DNA from: Pseudomonas mendocina
GTDB taxonomy: Bacteria > Pseudomonadota > Gammaproteobacteria > Pseudomonadales > Pseudomonadaceae
Length of the DNA: 64,000 nt
Assembly (NCBI GenBank): GCA_037482215.1
Contig: CP148074.1
Span: forward strand, 3,534,001-3,598,000
Direction of reading: 5' to 3'
The position numbers were made by a program, and so were the translations under genes. Within the stretch, counting starts at the first letter, position 1. Every line of letters begins with the position of its first letter. Shown here piece by piece: positions 1 to 8,910 of the stretch. The notes under the pieces were generated by a model. It saw only the letters and a program-made list of their open reading frames with translations, had not been told where the DNA came from and made no database searches.

Positions 1-18
1 GCGCGAACGGTTCAGCTA

Positions 19-1152
19 TCAGTCGCGCAGGTGATCAACCATCGCCGAGGCGACACTTAGCACATCTTTACCCAGCTGCTTCGAGCGTGCGCTGCTCCAG
101 CCTGTCTGCGGATTAGGCCGGTCATCGTGATCCTTGAACGGCATTTCGATGGTCAGCGACAGGCAATCAAACTCCATCCCCACCGAGTTAGCTGCAAGGC
201 TGGTATTGGCCTCGCCGAACTGTTGTGGCGCATAACCAAACAACGTCTGAAACTCGGCACCGTGTTCAATCAGACGACGCCCGAACTCCTCCTCCAACGC
301 GGCTAAACGCGGTGTAAAGGTCGGGTTGCCGGAGCAGCCCGCAGTGAACACATGGGCAATTTCCTCATCACCGTGGATATCGAGGAACATATCCACACCG
401 ATCTCACGCATCTGTTGCTGAATGAAGTACACCTCTGGCGTTTCGGCTTCCGTCGCGGATTGCCACGCACGGTTAAGGTCGCGCCCGGCCATATTGGTAC
501 GCAGGTGACCGTGGAAGGCACCATCCGGGTTTACGTTGGGCACCAGGTACAGCTCAGCTTGATCGAGCAGCGTCTCCATTTCTTCGTCGCCGTTGGATTG
601 CAGGCGCTCGATCACCCCCTCCATAAACCATTCGGCCATGTGCTCACCGGGGTGCTGTTGAGCGATGATCCAAATTTTCCGCGACGCCTGCGAATGGCGC
701 TTGATCCTCAATAAAGGAATATCCCGGCCTTCAATACTCTTACCCGTTGCAACCAATTCTGCTCCGGCTAACGTGCGTGCATCCTCAATCAGACAGTCAT
801 GGCGGGCTCTGCTATAAGGCTCGAAATAAGCAAACCAGACTTTGGAGGCCTGCACGTCTAACTCAAAGTTAAGTGCGCCCTCGGCAAATTGACTGGGCAC
901 CCTGAACCAGCTGCGCTGGTCATAAGAAGCCACAACGTTGTAGCCATCCCAGGCATTCGGATAAGAGGACTGGCTGGCATTGGTCAGGCTGAAGCCGTAA
1001 TGCTTGCCTTCCTCAAGCTCATCCACCTTGAAATGGAACCACTGAAAATGACCACTTTTAGTATCTGGACGAATAGCCAGCAACACGTTTTCAGGGTTAC
1101 TGGTGTCTATAACCGCAATGTTTCCACTGTCAAAATCTGCGCTGATTTGCAT
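19..1152 (-). CDS. M14 family metallocarboxypeptidase, cytosolic carboxypeptidase (CCP) type
   Basis: A predicted zinc carboxypeptidase of 377 residues, without a signal peptide, so probably cytoplasmic. The N-terminal 130 residues form the beta-rich domain typical of CCP-type M14 enzymes. The zinc site is visible: HPGEH supplies His167 and Glu170, and DIHGDEE supplies His260. The GRDLNR motif (about 223-228) fits the substrate-carboxylate arginine, and SLTIEMPFK near the C-terminus fits the catalytic glutamate region. The ATG at 1152 is preferred over an upstream TTG at 1188 because it begins the family-like MQISADFDSG. The gene is transcribed divergently from the Sel1 lipoprotein. The family removes C-terminal residues from peptides or proteins; the bacterial substrate is not evident. 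Confidence 0.88.
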   Translation of the reverse strand: MQISADFDSGNIAVIDTSNPENVLLAIRPDTKSGHFQWFHFKVDELEEGKHYGFSLTNASQSSYPNAWDGYNVVASYDQRSWFRVPSQFAEGALNFELDVQASKVWFAYFEPYSRARHDCLIEDARTLAGAELVATGKSIEGRDIPLLRIKRHSQASRKIWIIAQQHPGEHMAEWFMEGVIERLQSNGDEEMETLLDQAELYLVPNVNPDGAFHGHLRTNMAGRDLNRAWQSATEAETPEVYFIQQQMREIGVDMFLDIHGDEEIAHVFTAGCSGNPTFTPRLAALEEEFGRRLIEHGAEFQTLFGYAPQQFGEANTSLAANSVGMEFDCLSLTIEMPFKDHDDRPNPQTGWSSARSKQLGKDVLSVASAMVDHLRD

Positions 1153-1337
1153 GAATTCGAGACACCCTGAATAAATATGAGTTAACAAGAATCGCAGCTC
1201 TTAGGGTGGAGATAAATGCCCCATGCGACATACTGATACGGATTCCGTCATATCCGGCGAAATGCTCCCGCAACTTCTCAATCCATCTACAGTCTGTCAG
1301 TTTAACAATGCGAATTATTGGTAATAGGAGACCTCTT

Positions 1338-1865
1338 ATGCGCTCGTTGGCCGTGCCTCTTTTACTCATTTCAGCAGCCTTACTGAGTGCCTGCGCCAGC
1401 ACACCTTCAACCGAGCAACCGACAGCCGGAAATGATTCGCCCTCATCGTCTGCGGCAACCGTGAATGCCAATTTAGCGCAACTACAGCAACAGGCATCCC
1501 GAGGCGACCTCGAAAGCCAATTTCAACTGGGCAATCAATATTTCAACGCCCAACCAAAAAAAGATCTGAAACAAGCCGAATATTGGTGGAAACAAGCAGC
1601 GGATAAAGGCCATGCAATGTCTGCTGTCAGCCTCGCCTACCTGTACACGGGTCGCAATGATCAAACGCTCAGTAATCCTGCACAGATGCTGAAGTACCTC
1701 AACCAATCAGCTGCAGGCGGCAATCCCATGGCACAGCATATTCTCGGTACGCTGTACCAACGCGGAGATCAGGGCGTTACACAGGACCCTGGCCAGGCAA
1801 GACGCTTGTTCCAGAGCGCCTGCCAACAAAACTATGAACCGAGCTGCAAAGCATTAGGCAACTGA
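1338..1865 (+). CDS. Sel1-repeat (TPR-like) lipoprotein
   Basis: A predicted lipoprotein of 175 residues. It starts at the ATG 7 nt after AGGAG (1326-1330), giving a signal peptide with lipobox LSAC and acylated Cys19. A Ser/Pro/Thr-rich linker follows, then about three Sel1-like helical repeats from residue 50 to the end (for example LESQFQLGNQYFN, QAEYWWKQAADKGHAMS and AQHILGTLYQRG). Sel1 repeats usually mediate protein-protein contacts, so this is probably an envelope scaffold or accessory protein. An in-frame upstream extension is rejected because it would bury the signal peptide. Its partner is unknown. Confidence 0.85.
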   Translation: MRSLAVPLLLISAALLSACASTPSTEQPTAGNDSPSSSAATVNANLAQLQQQASRGDLESQFQLGNQYFNAQPKKDLKQAEYWWKQAADKGHAMSAVSLAYLYTGRNDQTLSNPAQMLKYLNQSAAGGNPMAQHILGTLYQRGDQGVTQDPGQARRLFQSACQQNYEPSCKALGN

Positions 1866-1880
1866 CTAATACCTTGGAGA

Positions 1881-1908
1881 GGGGCTCACCGGGTAAACCC
1901 CAAGCCCC
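1881..1908 (+). terminator. possible hairpin after the Sel1 lipoprotein gene
   Basis: GGGGCT (1881-1886) pairs with AGCCCC (1903-1908), with an inner GGG-taaa-CCC helix, 16 nt downstream of the stop. No T-run follows, so an intrinsic terminator is uncertain. Confidence 0.35.
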
Positions 1909-2169
1909 TACTCAGCGAGCCCTCGCAATGTCTACCTAAGACTTGAAAACACTATTCTAGAAAGGCCGCTTCGGATAATCATTTATCCCCGCGCAAGTTA
2001 TGCGGCAGCAGTACGTCAACGCGTTCAAGAATGCTGCTATACCTGTTATAGGAAAGTAAGCAATGCACTAGAAAATCTTGAGTCGCTTGACTAAAAATAA
2101 TAGCCCATACACACCATCAAATTCACCTATTAAACTCTGATACTGGGCATATAAGACAAGGAACGCCTC
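1909..2169. other. intergenic region upstream of the solute-binding protein gene
   Basis: No gene is seen here. A perfect inverted repeat GGATAA-TCAT-TTATCC lies at 1973-1988, about 180 bp before the next start codon, and could be an operator. The ribosome-binding site AAGGAA lies at 2158-2163. Confidence 0.4.
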
Positions 2170-2922
2170 GTGTTGCGAAACCTGATTTATGCATTGGGTC
2201 TCATGGGTTGCGTGAACTACTCACTAGCAGCAGAGGTAAACTTTGTCACCGAAGAATTCCCCCCCTTCAGTTACTCTCGGGGGGCTATGGCAAGTGGTGC
2301 CTTTCCCGAAATAGTCATGCTGGTCTGCCAGCATTTAAAGTGGAGTTGCTCTATAGAAGTATTTCCCTGGCGGCGGGCACTTCAACTTGCAGAGGATGGT
2401 GAAGTTGACGGTATATTCACCCTCATTGACTCCCCGGCACGAAGGGCTTCATTTTACTTAACGCCAATGATCGCCGTCAGTCACTATAACTTTTACACCC
2501 GCCGCGAGAATGACTTCATATTCACGAAACCCGATGATTTAAAAGGGGCCAAAATCGGGGTATACGGGCCATCCGGCACGTCATACATACTCGAAGAAAC
2601 CCTTAAAGACGTAGACGATATTGATATCAGCCTGATCACCAACAACCAGAGATTGTTGCTGATGCTCAGCGCAGGGCGCTTTGGCAAAAAAGGTATCGTG
2701 GTATTGAATAATGATGTAGCTCGTCACTTAATCGATCATGATCGACTCTACGCGTTGCGCAATGCCGGCTACATGGCCTCCACCTCCTATGCGATTGGGT
2801 TCTCACGGAAAAAGGTCACTCCAGAGATATTTACTGCATTTAATGACGGACTAAAGCGCTTGAAGCAGTCAGGAGAGGTTGCACAAATTCTGAAACGCTA
2901 TGCATTGGAAGAAGCAAAGTGA
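2170..2922 (+). CDS. periplasmic solute-binding protein, SBP_bac_3-like family
   Basis: A 250-residue protein starting at GTG, 6 nt after AAGGAA. An N-terminal signal peptide of about 21 residues (ending SLAA) precedes a type-II periplasmic-binding fold resembling polar amino-acid binding proteins. Family-typical features are the early EEFPPFSY segment, the central DDLKGAKIGVYGPSG hinge region and a C-terminal helix with GLKRLKQSGEVAQILKRY. No ABC permease or ATPase gene is adjacent. Many orphan proteins of this kind in Pseudomonas have unknown ligands, so this may serve a distant transporter or act as a sensor component. Confidence 0.82.
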   Translation: MLRNLIYALGLMGCVNYSLAAEVNFVTEEFPPFSYSRGAMASGAFPEIVMLVCQHLKWSCSIEVFPWRRALQLAEDGEVDGIFTLIDSPARRASFYLTPMIAVSHYNFYTRRENDFIFTKPDDLKGAKIGVYGPSGTSYILEETLKDVDDIDISLITNNQRLLLMLSAGRFGKKGIVVLNNDVARHLIDHDRLYALRNAGYMASTSYAIGFSRKKVTPEIFTAFNDGLKRLKQSGEVAQILKRYALEEAK

Positions 2923-3201
2923 CATGCTGGACTTCCAGCGCACGATCTACCATAATTTAAACGCTTCAGTCAGCCACCAGAGCTGACCAGTTGTTCTGAC
3001 AGCTGGAACTGAGACTCTTCTTAGGTTTAAAAACCAACTCTCCGAACTTGTCGATCGCTAACACGCGACCGGCCCATCTAATGGAAAATTTAGAGTTCAG
3101 AGAATGATGCCCTTGGGTTTTAATTACCGCTGGGTCGTAAGTAAAAACACTTGGCTCAAATAGATACGGACAGTTTTCAGTAACATGCCGTTTTGATTTT
3201 A

Positions 3202-3441
3202 ATGGGTAATATCGTGACAAAAGATGAACTGCGCGCAGAACTTGAGCGACAGGCACAGCGCTTCAAAGATATATACGGTGGGGAGGTCGTAACATACGCC
3301 GCTCAGCCTGATCCAGAGCGTAAACCTTGGCGCAAACGCTCGAACTTGCTTGACCAGGCGTTTGCAAAAGAAATCGAGAAAATAGAGAAAGAGCTGAAGG
3401 ATCGCACTGAAGCCGCTTCAGACACGGCTTCAGGCTTATAG
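3202..3441 (+). CDS. small coiled-coil hypothetical protein
   Basis: A 79-residue, highly charged protein. Residues 5-30 (KDELRAELERQAQRFKDIY) and about 50-70 (AKEIEKIEKELKDR) are predicted helical or coiled-coil. Between them lies a Pro/Arg-rich segment, QPDPERKPWRKR, which I associate with a small conserved Pseudomonas hypothetical protein. The ATG at 3202 is used; a GTG at 3214 giving MTKDELRAEL is equally plausible, and neither has a strong Shine-Dalgarno sequence. It is convergent with the HerA-like gene. Function unknown. Confidence 0.65.
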   Translation: MGNIVTKDELRAELERQAQRFKDIYGGEVVTYAAQPDPERKPWRKRSNLLDQAFAKEIEKIEKELKDRTEAASDTASGL

Positions 3442-3471
3442 CTGATAACGTAACCTACAGCTTGGTTACTG

Positions 3472-4968
3472 TTAGCGCCCCTTGCCCAGCAACGAGCCCA
3501 ACAGCCCTCGTACCAATTGCCGCCCAATCTGGTTGGCAGCCTGACGTACAGCTGTTTTCATGACGTTACTGGCAAGATCACCCAACAGCTCACCGGCCAT
3601 GCCACCCAAACCAGGGTCGTCTTTCTTAGCCTTGCCCGCTGGTTTGCCAGTTTGCGGAGCTTCCTCCGGCACTCGCTGGGCAGCACGCGCGGTCAAAATC
3701 TCATAGGCTGACTCACGATCAATCGGTTTGTCGTAACGGCCAAGCAACGGAGACTGACGGATCAGCTCCGCTCTCTCACTTTCGCTCAGAGGACCTATCC
3801 GGGATTGCGGCGGCGCAATTGCCACTCGCTGGACCATCGCAGGGGTTCCCTTTAACTCCAAAGTCCCCACCAATGCCTCACCTATACCCAGCTCAGTCAG
3901 CGTGGCCAGCGTGTCGATCTCCGGATTCGGCCGGAAACCATCGGCCACCGCACGCAAGGCCTTCTGTTCTTTAGCTGTGAAGGCGCGTAATCCATGCTGA
4001 ATACGCAGCCCTAGCTGAGCCAGCACGGCATCCGGTAGATCACTCGGGGATTGGGTCACAAAATACACCCCAACGCCTTTAGAACGAATCAGGCGTACCA
4101 CTTGCTCCAATCGCTCCTGAAGCGCTTTGGGGGTATCGGCGAACAGCAGGTGAGCTTCATCAAAGAACAACGCCAGCAATGGCTTATCGGCGTCGCCGCG
4201 TTCAGGCAACTGCTCGAACAGCTCAGCCAACAGCCATAACAGGAACGTCGCATACACCTTCGGCGCCTCATGGACTAAGCGACTGGCGTCCAACAGGTGA
4301 ACCCGGCCACGGCCGTCCCGGTCAGGGTGCAAAAGGTCTTCAAGTTGCAGCGCCGGCTCACCGAACAAATCATCGGCACCTTGTTGTTCAAGACCGGACA
4401 ACTTGCGCAGCAATGCCTGGGCGGAAGTGGGATTAAACAGCGCACTGTCTTCACCGAGCACCTCGGGGTTGCTCTTCAAATGCGACAGCAGCGCTTTGAG
4501 GTCCTTGAGGTCCAGCAGCAACAATCCTTCACGATCTGCAACTTTGAAGGCAGCATAAAGAGCCGCCTGCTGGCTGTCCGTCAACTCAAGTAATGCCCCC
4601 AATAGCAAAGGGCCCATTTCACTCAAGGTCGTTCGCAGCGGGTGGCCGCTCTTGCCATCCACGTCCCACAGCGTTACCGGGTAGGCCTTAGGCTCATGAT
4701 TAAGCCAAGGCATAGCAGCAATGCGCTCAGCCACTTTCCCCTGAGGCGCCCCAACTGCCCCTAAGCCGCACAGATCGCCTTTAACGTCTGCGGCAAACAC
4801 CGCCACTCCAGCATCGCTGAATGTCTCAATCAATCTTTGCAAGGTCACGGTTTTCCCGGTACCTGTTGCACCTGCAATCAAGCCGTGACGGTTCGCCAAG
4901 CGCAATGCCTGCCCGACTTGCAGCCCCTGGAGATCCGCTCCAACGAAAAACTGCCCGGTATCAGCCAT
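3472..4968 (-). CDS. HerA-like ATPase/helicase, DUF853 family
   Basis: A 498-residue P-loop ATPase of the HerA/FtsK superfamily (helicase HerA-like, DUF853). Walker A is GATGTGKT at 33-40 and Walker B is ALFFDEAHLL around 266-275. A conserved core runs to about residue 400. The last 50 residues form a Gly/Ala-rich amphipathic tail, preceded by an Ala/Lys/Pro-rich linker. HerA proteins are DNA translocases, often with nuclease partners, but no NurA-like nuclease is nearby. GGAG lies 8 nt before the ATG. It is divergent from the chemoreceptor gene. The cellular role in Pseudomonas is not established. Confidence 0.9.
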   Translation of the reverse strand: MADTGQFFVGADLQGLQVGQALRLANRHGLIAGATGTGKTVTLQRLIETFSDAGVAVFAADVKGDLCGLGAVGAPQGKVAERIAAMPWLNHEPKAYPVTLWDVDGKSGHPLRTTLSEMGPLLLGALLELTDSQQAALYAAFKVADREGLLLLDLKDLKALLSHLKSNPEVLGEDSALFNPTSAQALLRKLSGLEQQGADDLFGEPALQLEDLLHPDRDGRGRVHLLDASRLVHEAPKVYATFLLWLLAELFEQLPERGDADKPLLALFFDEAHLLFADTPKALQERLEQVVRLIRSKGVGVYFVTQSPSDLPDAVLAQLGLRIQHGLRAFTAKEQKALRAVADGFRPNPEIDTLATLTELGIGEALVGTLELKGTPAMVQRVAIAPPQSRIGPLSESERAELIRQSPLLGRYDKPIDRESAYEILTARAAQRVPEEAPQTGKPAGKAKKDDPGLGGMAGELLGDLASNVMKTAVRQAANQIGRQLVRGLLGSLLGKGR

Positions 4969-5089
4969 TCCTTAATCTCCGTAATAAAAATTGCTACTGC
5001 ATTGAGCCAATAGTTCAAGCCTACACTAAGGTAATAGCAATAAGCCTTCAGCCTTATAACTACTGATCTCACATACTGGACGCATCAAT

Positions 5090-6967
5090 ATGAGCATTGC
5101 TTTGAAGTTCAGCCACAAAATTTTGCTTGCCGCTTCACTGGTTGTGATCAGCGCGTTCTCCTTGTTTACCCTCTACAACGATTACCTGCAACGAAATGCT
5201 ATACGCACAGACTTGGAGAACTACCTGAGAGAAATGGGCGACCTAACCGCAACCAACATTTCAAACTGGTTGTCGGGCCGCATTCTTCTTGTCGACAACA
5301 CAGCTCAGTCCATCTCCAACACCACGGACGAGGGTTATGTACGTGGCCTGCTCGCTCAAAAAACCTTAGCCAATACATTCACCTACATTTACATGGGCTA
5401 TGCAAATGGCCGCTTCGTTATGCAGCCGGATGAGGACATGGGTGACGGTTACGACCCCAGAGAGCGCCCTTGGTACAAAGATGCCGTTACAGCCCGCGGT
5501 GTGACATTAACGGAACCCTATCAGGACGCAGCGAACAATGACCTCACCCTTACCATCGCCTCTCCAGCGGGCAGTTCGGGAGTTGTTGGCGGCGATTTGA
5601 GCCTCGACACCTTAGTCGAAACTATCAACTCACTGGACTTCGACGGAATGGGCTTTGCCTTTCTGGTCAGTGCAGATGGCAAGGTATTGGTCCACCCAGA
5701 TCCTTCGAAGGATATGAAAAACCTCAAGGAGCTTCACCCGCAAAACCCACCTGCAATCAATGCCAGCTTCAGTGAGGTCGAGGTCGATGGTAGCACCCGC
5801 ATCATGACGTTCAGCCAAGTTAAGGGACTGCCGTCGGTAGACTGGTACGTGGGCCTGTCGATTGACAAAGAGGATGCCTACTCAATGCTCACTCAATTCC
5901 GCACCTCAGCGGTGATTGCCATGATCATTGCCGTGATATCTATCATTGCGCTGCTGGGGATGCTTATGAATGTGCTTATGCAGCCACTGCGGCTCATGGG
6001 CAAAGCCATGGAAGACATCGCCCAAGGTGAAGGAGACCTGACCAAACGCCTGAAGGTGAACACCAGAGACGAATTCGGCCAGCTCGGCAACGCCTTCAAT
6101 CAATTTGTTGAGCGCATCCATCATTCAATTAAGCAAGTGTCTGCAGCCACACGAGAAGTCAATGAGTCGGCCCAGCTCGTATTAGGGGCTTCAAACGCCT
6201 CGATGCTCAACTCTGACGAACAGGCCAGCCGCACCAACAGCGTTGCCGCCGCCATCAACCAATTGGGGGCCGCAGCACAGGAAATCGCCCGCAATGCCGC
6301 AGACGCCTCCACACAGGCCAGTGACGCCCGACATTTGGCTGAGGACGGTCGCCAGGTGGTCGAAGGCACCATTGAGGCCATGACCCAGCTCTCCGCCAAG
6401 ATCAGGATATCGTGCGACAACATCGAAACGCTCAACAGTAAAACCGTGAATATTGGCCAGATCCTTGAGGTCATCAAAAGCATCTCGCAACAAACCAATT
6501 TGCTCGCACTCAATGCGGCCATTGAAGCCGCACGCGCAGGGGAAGCCGGTCGGGGCTTTGCTGTAGTAGCTGATGAGGTACGAAACCTGGCACACCGCAC
6601 ACAGGAGTCCGCTCAAGAGATCGAAACAATGATTGAAGAGCTGCAGATCGGCTCACGAGAATCCGTCACAACCATGACGGAAAGTCAGCAGCACAGCGAT
6701 CAGAGCGTGGAAATAGCCAACCAGGCAGGCCAGCGACTGGCCAGTGTCACAGACAGAATTAGCGAGATCGACAGCATGAACCAATCTGTTGCTACCGCTA
6801 CTGAAGAACAAACATCGGTCATCGAATCGCTAAATATGGACATTACTGAAATCAATACCCTGAATCAGGAAGGAGTTGAAAACCTCCACGCCACGTTACG
6901 GGCCTGCGCCGACCTAGAACAACTGGCCACACGCCTCAAGAACTTGGTAGACGGCTTCCGTATCTGA
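5090..6967 (+). CDS. methyl-accepting chemotaxis protein with amino-acid-sensing dCache domain (PctA/B/C-like)
   Basis: A 625-residue inner-membrane chemoreceptor: TM1 at about 10-30, a periplasmic dCache domain at about 35-275, TM2 at about 276-298, a HAMP domain, and a cytoplasmic signalling hairpin containing [20 protein letters not shown]. The ligand pocket carries Tyr121, Arg126, Trp128, Tyr144, Asp146 and Asp169 in [12 protein letters not shown] and GGDLSL. The first five sit at the same positions as the amino-acid-binding residues described for P. aeruginosa PctA. An amino-acid attractant receptor is therefore likely. It lies close to purU and mvaT, as I recall for pct genes in P. aeruginosa. 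No C-terminal CheR-binding pentapeptide is present. Confidence 0.92.
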   Translation: MSIALKFSHKILLAASLVVISAFSLFTLYNDYLQRNAIRTDLENYLREMGDLTATNISNWLSGRILLVDNTAQSISNTTDEGYVRGLLAQKTLANTFTYIYMGYANGRFVMQPDEDMGDGYDPRERPWYKDAVTARGVTLTEPYQDAANNDLTLTIASPAGSSGVVGGDLSLDTLVETINSLDFDGMGFAFLVSADGKVLVHPDPSKDMKNLKELHPQNPPAINASFSEVEVDGSTRIMTFSQVKGLPSVDWYVGLSIDKEDAYSMLTQFRTSAVIAMIIAVISIIALLGMLMNVLMQPLRLMGKAMEDIAQGEGDLTKRLKVNTRDEFGQLGNAFNQFVERIHHSIKQVSAATREVNESAQLVLGASNASMLNSDEQASRTNSVAAAINQLGAAAQEIARNAADASTQASDARHLAEDGRQVVEGTIEAMTQLSAKIRISCDNIETLNSKTVNIGQILEVIKSISQQTNLLALNAAIEAARAGEAGRGFAVVADEVRNLAHRTQESAQEIETMIEELQIGSRESVTTMTESQQHSDQSVEIANQAGQRLASVTDRISEIDSMNQSVATATEEQTSVIESLNMDITEINTLNQEGVENLHATLRACADLEQLATRLKNLVDGFRI

Positions 6968-6979
6968 CCCGGAACGCAC

Positions 6980-7002
6980 AAAGGGCGCTGAAAGCGCCCT
7001 TT
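6980..7002. terminator. bidirectional intrinsic terminator between the chemoreceptor and small-protein genes
   Basis: A perfect 10-bp stem, AAAGGGCGCT (6980-6989) and AGCGCCCTTT (6993-7002), with a GAA loop. It lies 12 nt after the chemoreceptor stop and just beyond the stop of the convergent small gene, so it can serve both. Confidence 0.85.
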
Positions 7003-7004
7003 GA

Positions 7005-7190
7005 TTAGTGTTCATCGTCTTTATTTGCAGGCTTATCCTGCCCATCCTCCAGCTCCTTCCAGAGCGCGGCAGCTTCGGCAAAATCGCAGCCTGTATCCGG
7101 AGTCATTGCTGCTGGATCGTACCGCTGGGTACAACCCTCCCCCAAAACCGGCGGAGGGCTTGATGTAGCACGCTTGAGTGGCTCGTTCAT
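7005..7190 (-). CDS. 61-residue hypothetical protein downstream of purU
   Basis: A small acidic protein with no signal peptide or membrane segment. Two cysteines (about residues 20 and 35), a Pro-rich N-terminal part and a C-terminal helix FAEAAALWKELED are visible. A strong Shine-Dalgarno sequence, GGGAGGG (reverse complement of 7198-7204), lies 7 nt before the ATG. Translation is therefore well supported despite the short length. It is on the same strand as purU, 38 bp downstream of it, and is followed by a strong terminator, so the two are probably co-transcribed. Function unknown. Confidence 0.7.
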   Translation of the reverse strand: MNEPLKRATSSPPPVLGEGCTQRYDPAAMTPDTGCDFAEAAALWKELEDGQDKPANKDDEH

Positions 7191-7228
7191 ATCGACGCCC
7201 TCCCAATCAGCCAGAGACTGCCTTGAGC

Positions 7229-8080
7229 TTAGTTGAAAACCACAGTCTTGTTGTCGTGCACAAGGACGCGGTCTTCGAGGTGATAACGCAAGCCTCGGGA
7301 CAGCACCATTTTTTCCACATCCTTACCACGGCGCACCATTTCCTCAATGCTATCGCGATGGCTGACGCGCACCACATCCTGCTCAATGATCGGCCCAGCA
7401 TCCAGCTCCTCAGTCACATAGTGGGAGGTTGCGCCAATCAGCTTCACACCACGGGTGGACGCTTGGTGATAGGGCTTGGCACCAACGAAAGAAGGCAAGA
7501 AGCTGTGGTGAATGTTAATCACGCGCTGGGAGAACTCTGCGCACAGTCGCGGCGGCAAGATCTGCATATAGCGGGCAAGTACCACAACATCAGCCGAATG
7601 CTCCTTAACTAAACGCTCAACTTCATCAAAGGCCGGCTGTTTGTCTTTAGGATCGACCGGGACATGGTAATAAGGAATGCCATGCCACTCGACCATGCTG
7701 CGCAGGTCATTATGGTTTGAGATCACACAGGGAATATCACAATCCAGCTCACCACTATGCCAGCGGTGCAACAGGTCGGCCAAACAATGGGACTCGCGGC
7801 TGCACATAAGCACCACGCGCTTCTTCACATCAGAGTCGGTTACTCGCCACTCCATGGAAAACTCGCGAGCAATAGGTGCAAACGCTTGACGGAAGCCGTC
7901 AAGATCGAATGGCAGAGAGTCAGCCCGGATCTCATGACGCATGAAAAACCAGCCACTCTCCGTATCCGAGTGATGACTCGCTTCAGTGATCCAACCGTTG
8001 TAAGTGGCTAGGAAGTTACTGACCTTGGCCACGATCCCTACCCGATCAGGACAAGCAATCACCAATCGAAACGTACGCAT
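7229..8080 (-). CDS. purU: formyltetrahydrofolate deformylase
   Basis: A 283-residue enzyme that hydrolyses 10-formyltetrahydrofolate to tetrahydrofolate and formate, balancing one-carbon pools and feeding formate to PurT. An N-terminal ACT regulatory domain (RLVIACPDRVGIVAKVSNFL, residues 5-24) precedes the formyltransferase-type catalytic domain. The catalytic set is visible: Asn in ISNHND, His in NIHHSFLPSF and Asp in EELDAGPI. Length matches the family. GGAG lies 7 nt before the ATG. The purU-mvaT-sbcB order is the one I know from P. aeruginosa (PA4314-PA4316). Confidence 0.95.
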   Translation of the reverse strand: MRTFRLVIACPDRVGIVAKVSNFLATYNGWITEASHHSDTESGWFFMRHEIRADSLPFDLDGFRQAFAPIAREFSMEWRVTDSDVKKRVVLMCSRESHCLADLLHRWHSGELDCDIPCVISNHNDLRSMVEWHGIPYYHVPVDPKDKQPAFDEVERLVKEHSADVVVLARYMQILPPRLCAEFSQRVINIHHSFLPSFVGAKPYHQASTRGVKLIGATSHYVTEELDAGPIIEQDVVRVSHRDSIEEMVRRGKDVEKMVLSRGLRYHLEDRVLVHDNKTVVFN

Positions 8081-8392
8081 TTACAGCTCCACCGCTTGGA
8101 AAAAGTTGGCCATTTTAGTCATTACGCAAAAAAACAACAGCCATCATGACTCAGAGCAACGACCGAATGCGCAATGTAGAGCCGTACAACTCCAAGTAGT
8201 CCAACCATTCGTCAACTACATAATCTGATCGCTAAGCCTCTTCCGACACAATTATTTAAATTTTTGTAGGACAAGCGTAATAACAATAATAATTAGATAA
8301 AAGAAAACCCGAGCAAAATGGTTTACTTGTCAAAAGTGCATGACTATTATAAGAGTCACTTAGAAACCAATCGCTAGCACAGGTAATACCGA
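8081..8392. promoter_or_regulatory. AT-rich divergent purU/mvaT control region
   Basis: 312 bp without a gene. The segment 8240-8320 is strikingly AT-rich with many TpA steps, the kind of sequence MvaT/H-NS proteins prefer, which fits autoregulation by the mvaT product. That regulation is inferred, not shown by the sequence. The ribosome-binding site of mvaT is AGGTAA, shortly before the ATG. Confidence 0.5.
8322..8350 (+). promoter_or_regulatory. candidate sigma-70 promoter of mvaT
   Basis: TTTACT (8322-8327) and TATTAT (8345-8350) are separated by 17 bp, matching the -35 and -10 consensus at 4/6 and 5/6 positions. The start codon is 42 bp downstream. Confidence 0.55.
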
Positions 8393-8767
8393 ATGTCTCT
8401 GATCAACGAATATCGCGCCACTGAAGAAGCCATTAAGGAACTCCAGGAGCGCCTGAAGAATCTGTCCCAAGACGACAAGCTGAAAAAAGAGCTTGAGTTC
8501 GAAGGCAAACTGCGCGCGCTGATGGGCGAATATCAGAAATCCCTGCGCGATATCATTGCTATGTTCGACCCAGAAGCTAAATCGAGCAAAGCTGCTCGTG
8601 GCGCTAAAGCGGCCCCAAGCAAGCGTGCTCGTAAAGTTAAGCAATACAAAAACCCACACAACGGTGAAGTCATCGAAACCAAAGGCGGCAACCACAAAAC
8701 TCTGAAAGAGTGGAAAGCCAAGTGGGGCGGTGACGTTGTGGAAGGCTGGGCAACCCTGCTGGGCTAA
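8393..8767 (+). CDS. mvaT: H-NS-like xenogeneic silencer MvaT
   Basis: A 124-residue nucleoid-associated protein that binds AT-rich DNA and silences horizontally acquired and virulence genes in Pseudomonas. Residues 1-60 form the charged coiled-coil oligomerisation domain (MSLINEYRATEEAIKELQER). A basic Ala/Lys/Arg linker spans about 62-82. The C-terminal DNA-binding domain contains TKGGNHKTLKEWKAKWG, the minor-groove reading motif of the MvaT family. Length matches MvaT, and the purU and sbcB neighbours support MvaT rather than its paralogue MvaU. A strong terminator follows. Confidence 0.96.
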   Translation: MSLINEYRATEEAIKELQERLKNLSQDDKLKKELEFEGKLRALMGEYQKSLRDIIAMFDPEAKSSKAARGAKAAPSKRARKVKQYKNPHNGEVIETKGGNHKTLKEWKAKWGGDVVEGWATLLG

Positions 8768-8798
8768 GCCCCAGCTGCTGTGCAGCGCTTTGCTCCAT

Positions 8799-8828
8799 AA
8801 AAAAACGCCAGCTTGCTGGCGTTTTTTT
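8799..8828. terminator. mvaT intrinsic terminator, bidirectional
   Basis: Stem ACGCCAGC (8805-8812) and GCTGGCGT (8815-8822) with a 2-nt loop, flanked by an A-run on the left and seven T residues on the right. It lies between mvaT and the convergent sbcB gene. Confidence 0.9.
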
Positions 8829-8910
8829 ATGCTCGGATAAATCTGACGAATAGTAGGGAGTGGTGAAACTTTAACCGTATTAAATGTATCCAACTGATTA
8901 AGTAATCAGC

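Noticed and set aside
2966-3256. Minus-strand frame of 96 codons with a somewhat protein-like C-terminal half
   Set aside because: Its only start lies inside the better-supported small coiled-coil gene on plus, and no ribosome-binding site or known domain was seen. A decayed fragment remains possible.
8360-8893. Minus-strand open frame of 177 codons covering mvaT
   Set aside because: mvaT on plus is unmistakable, and the antisense frame runs through a terminator.
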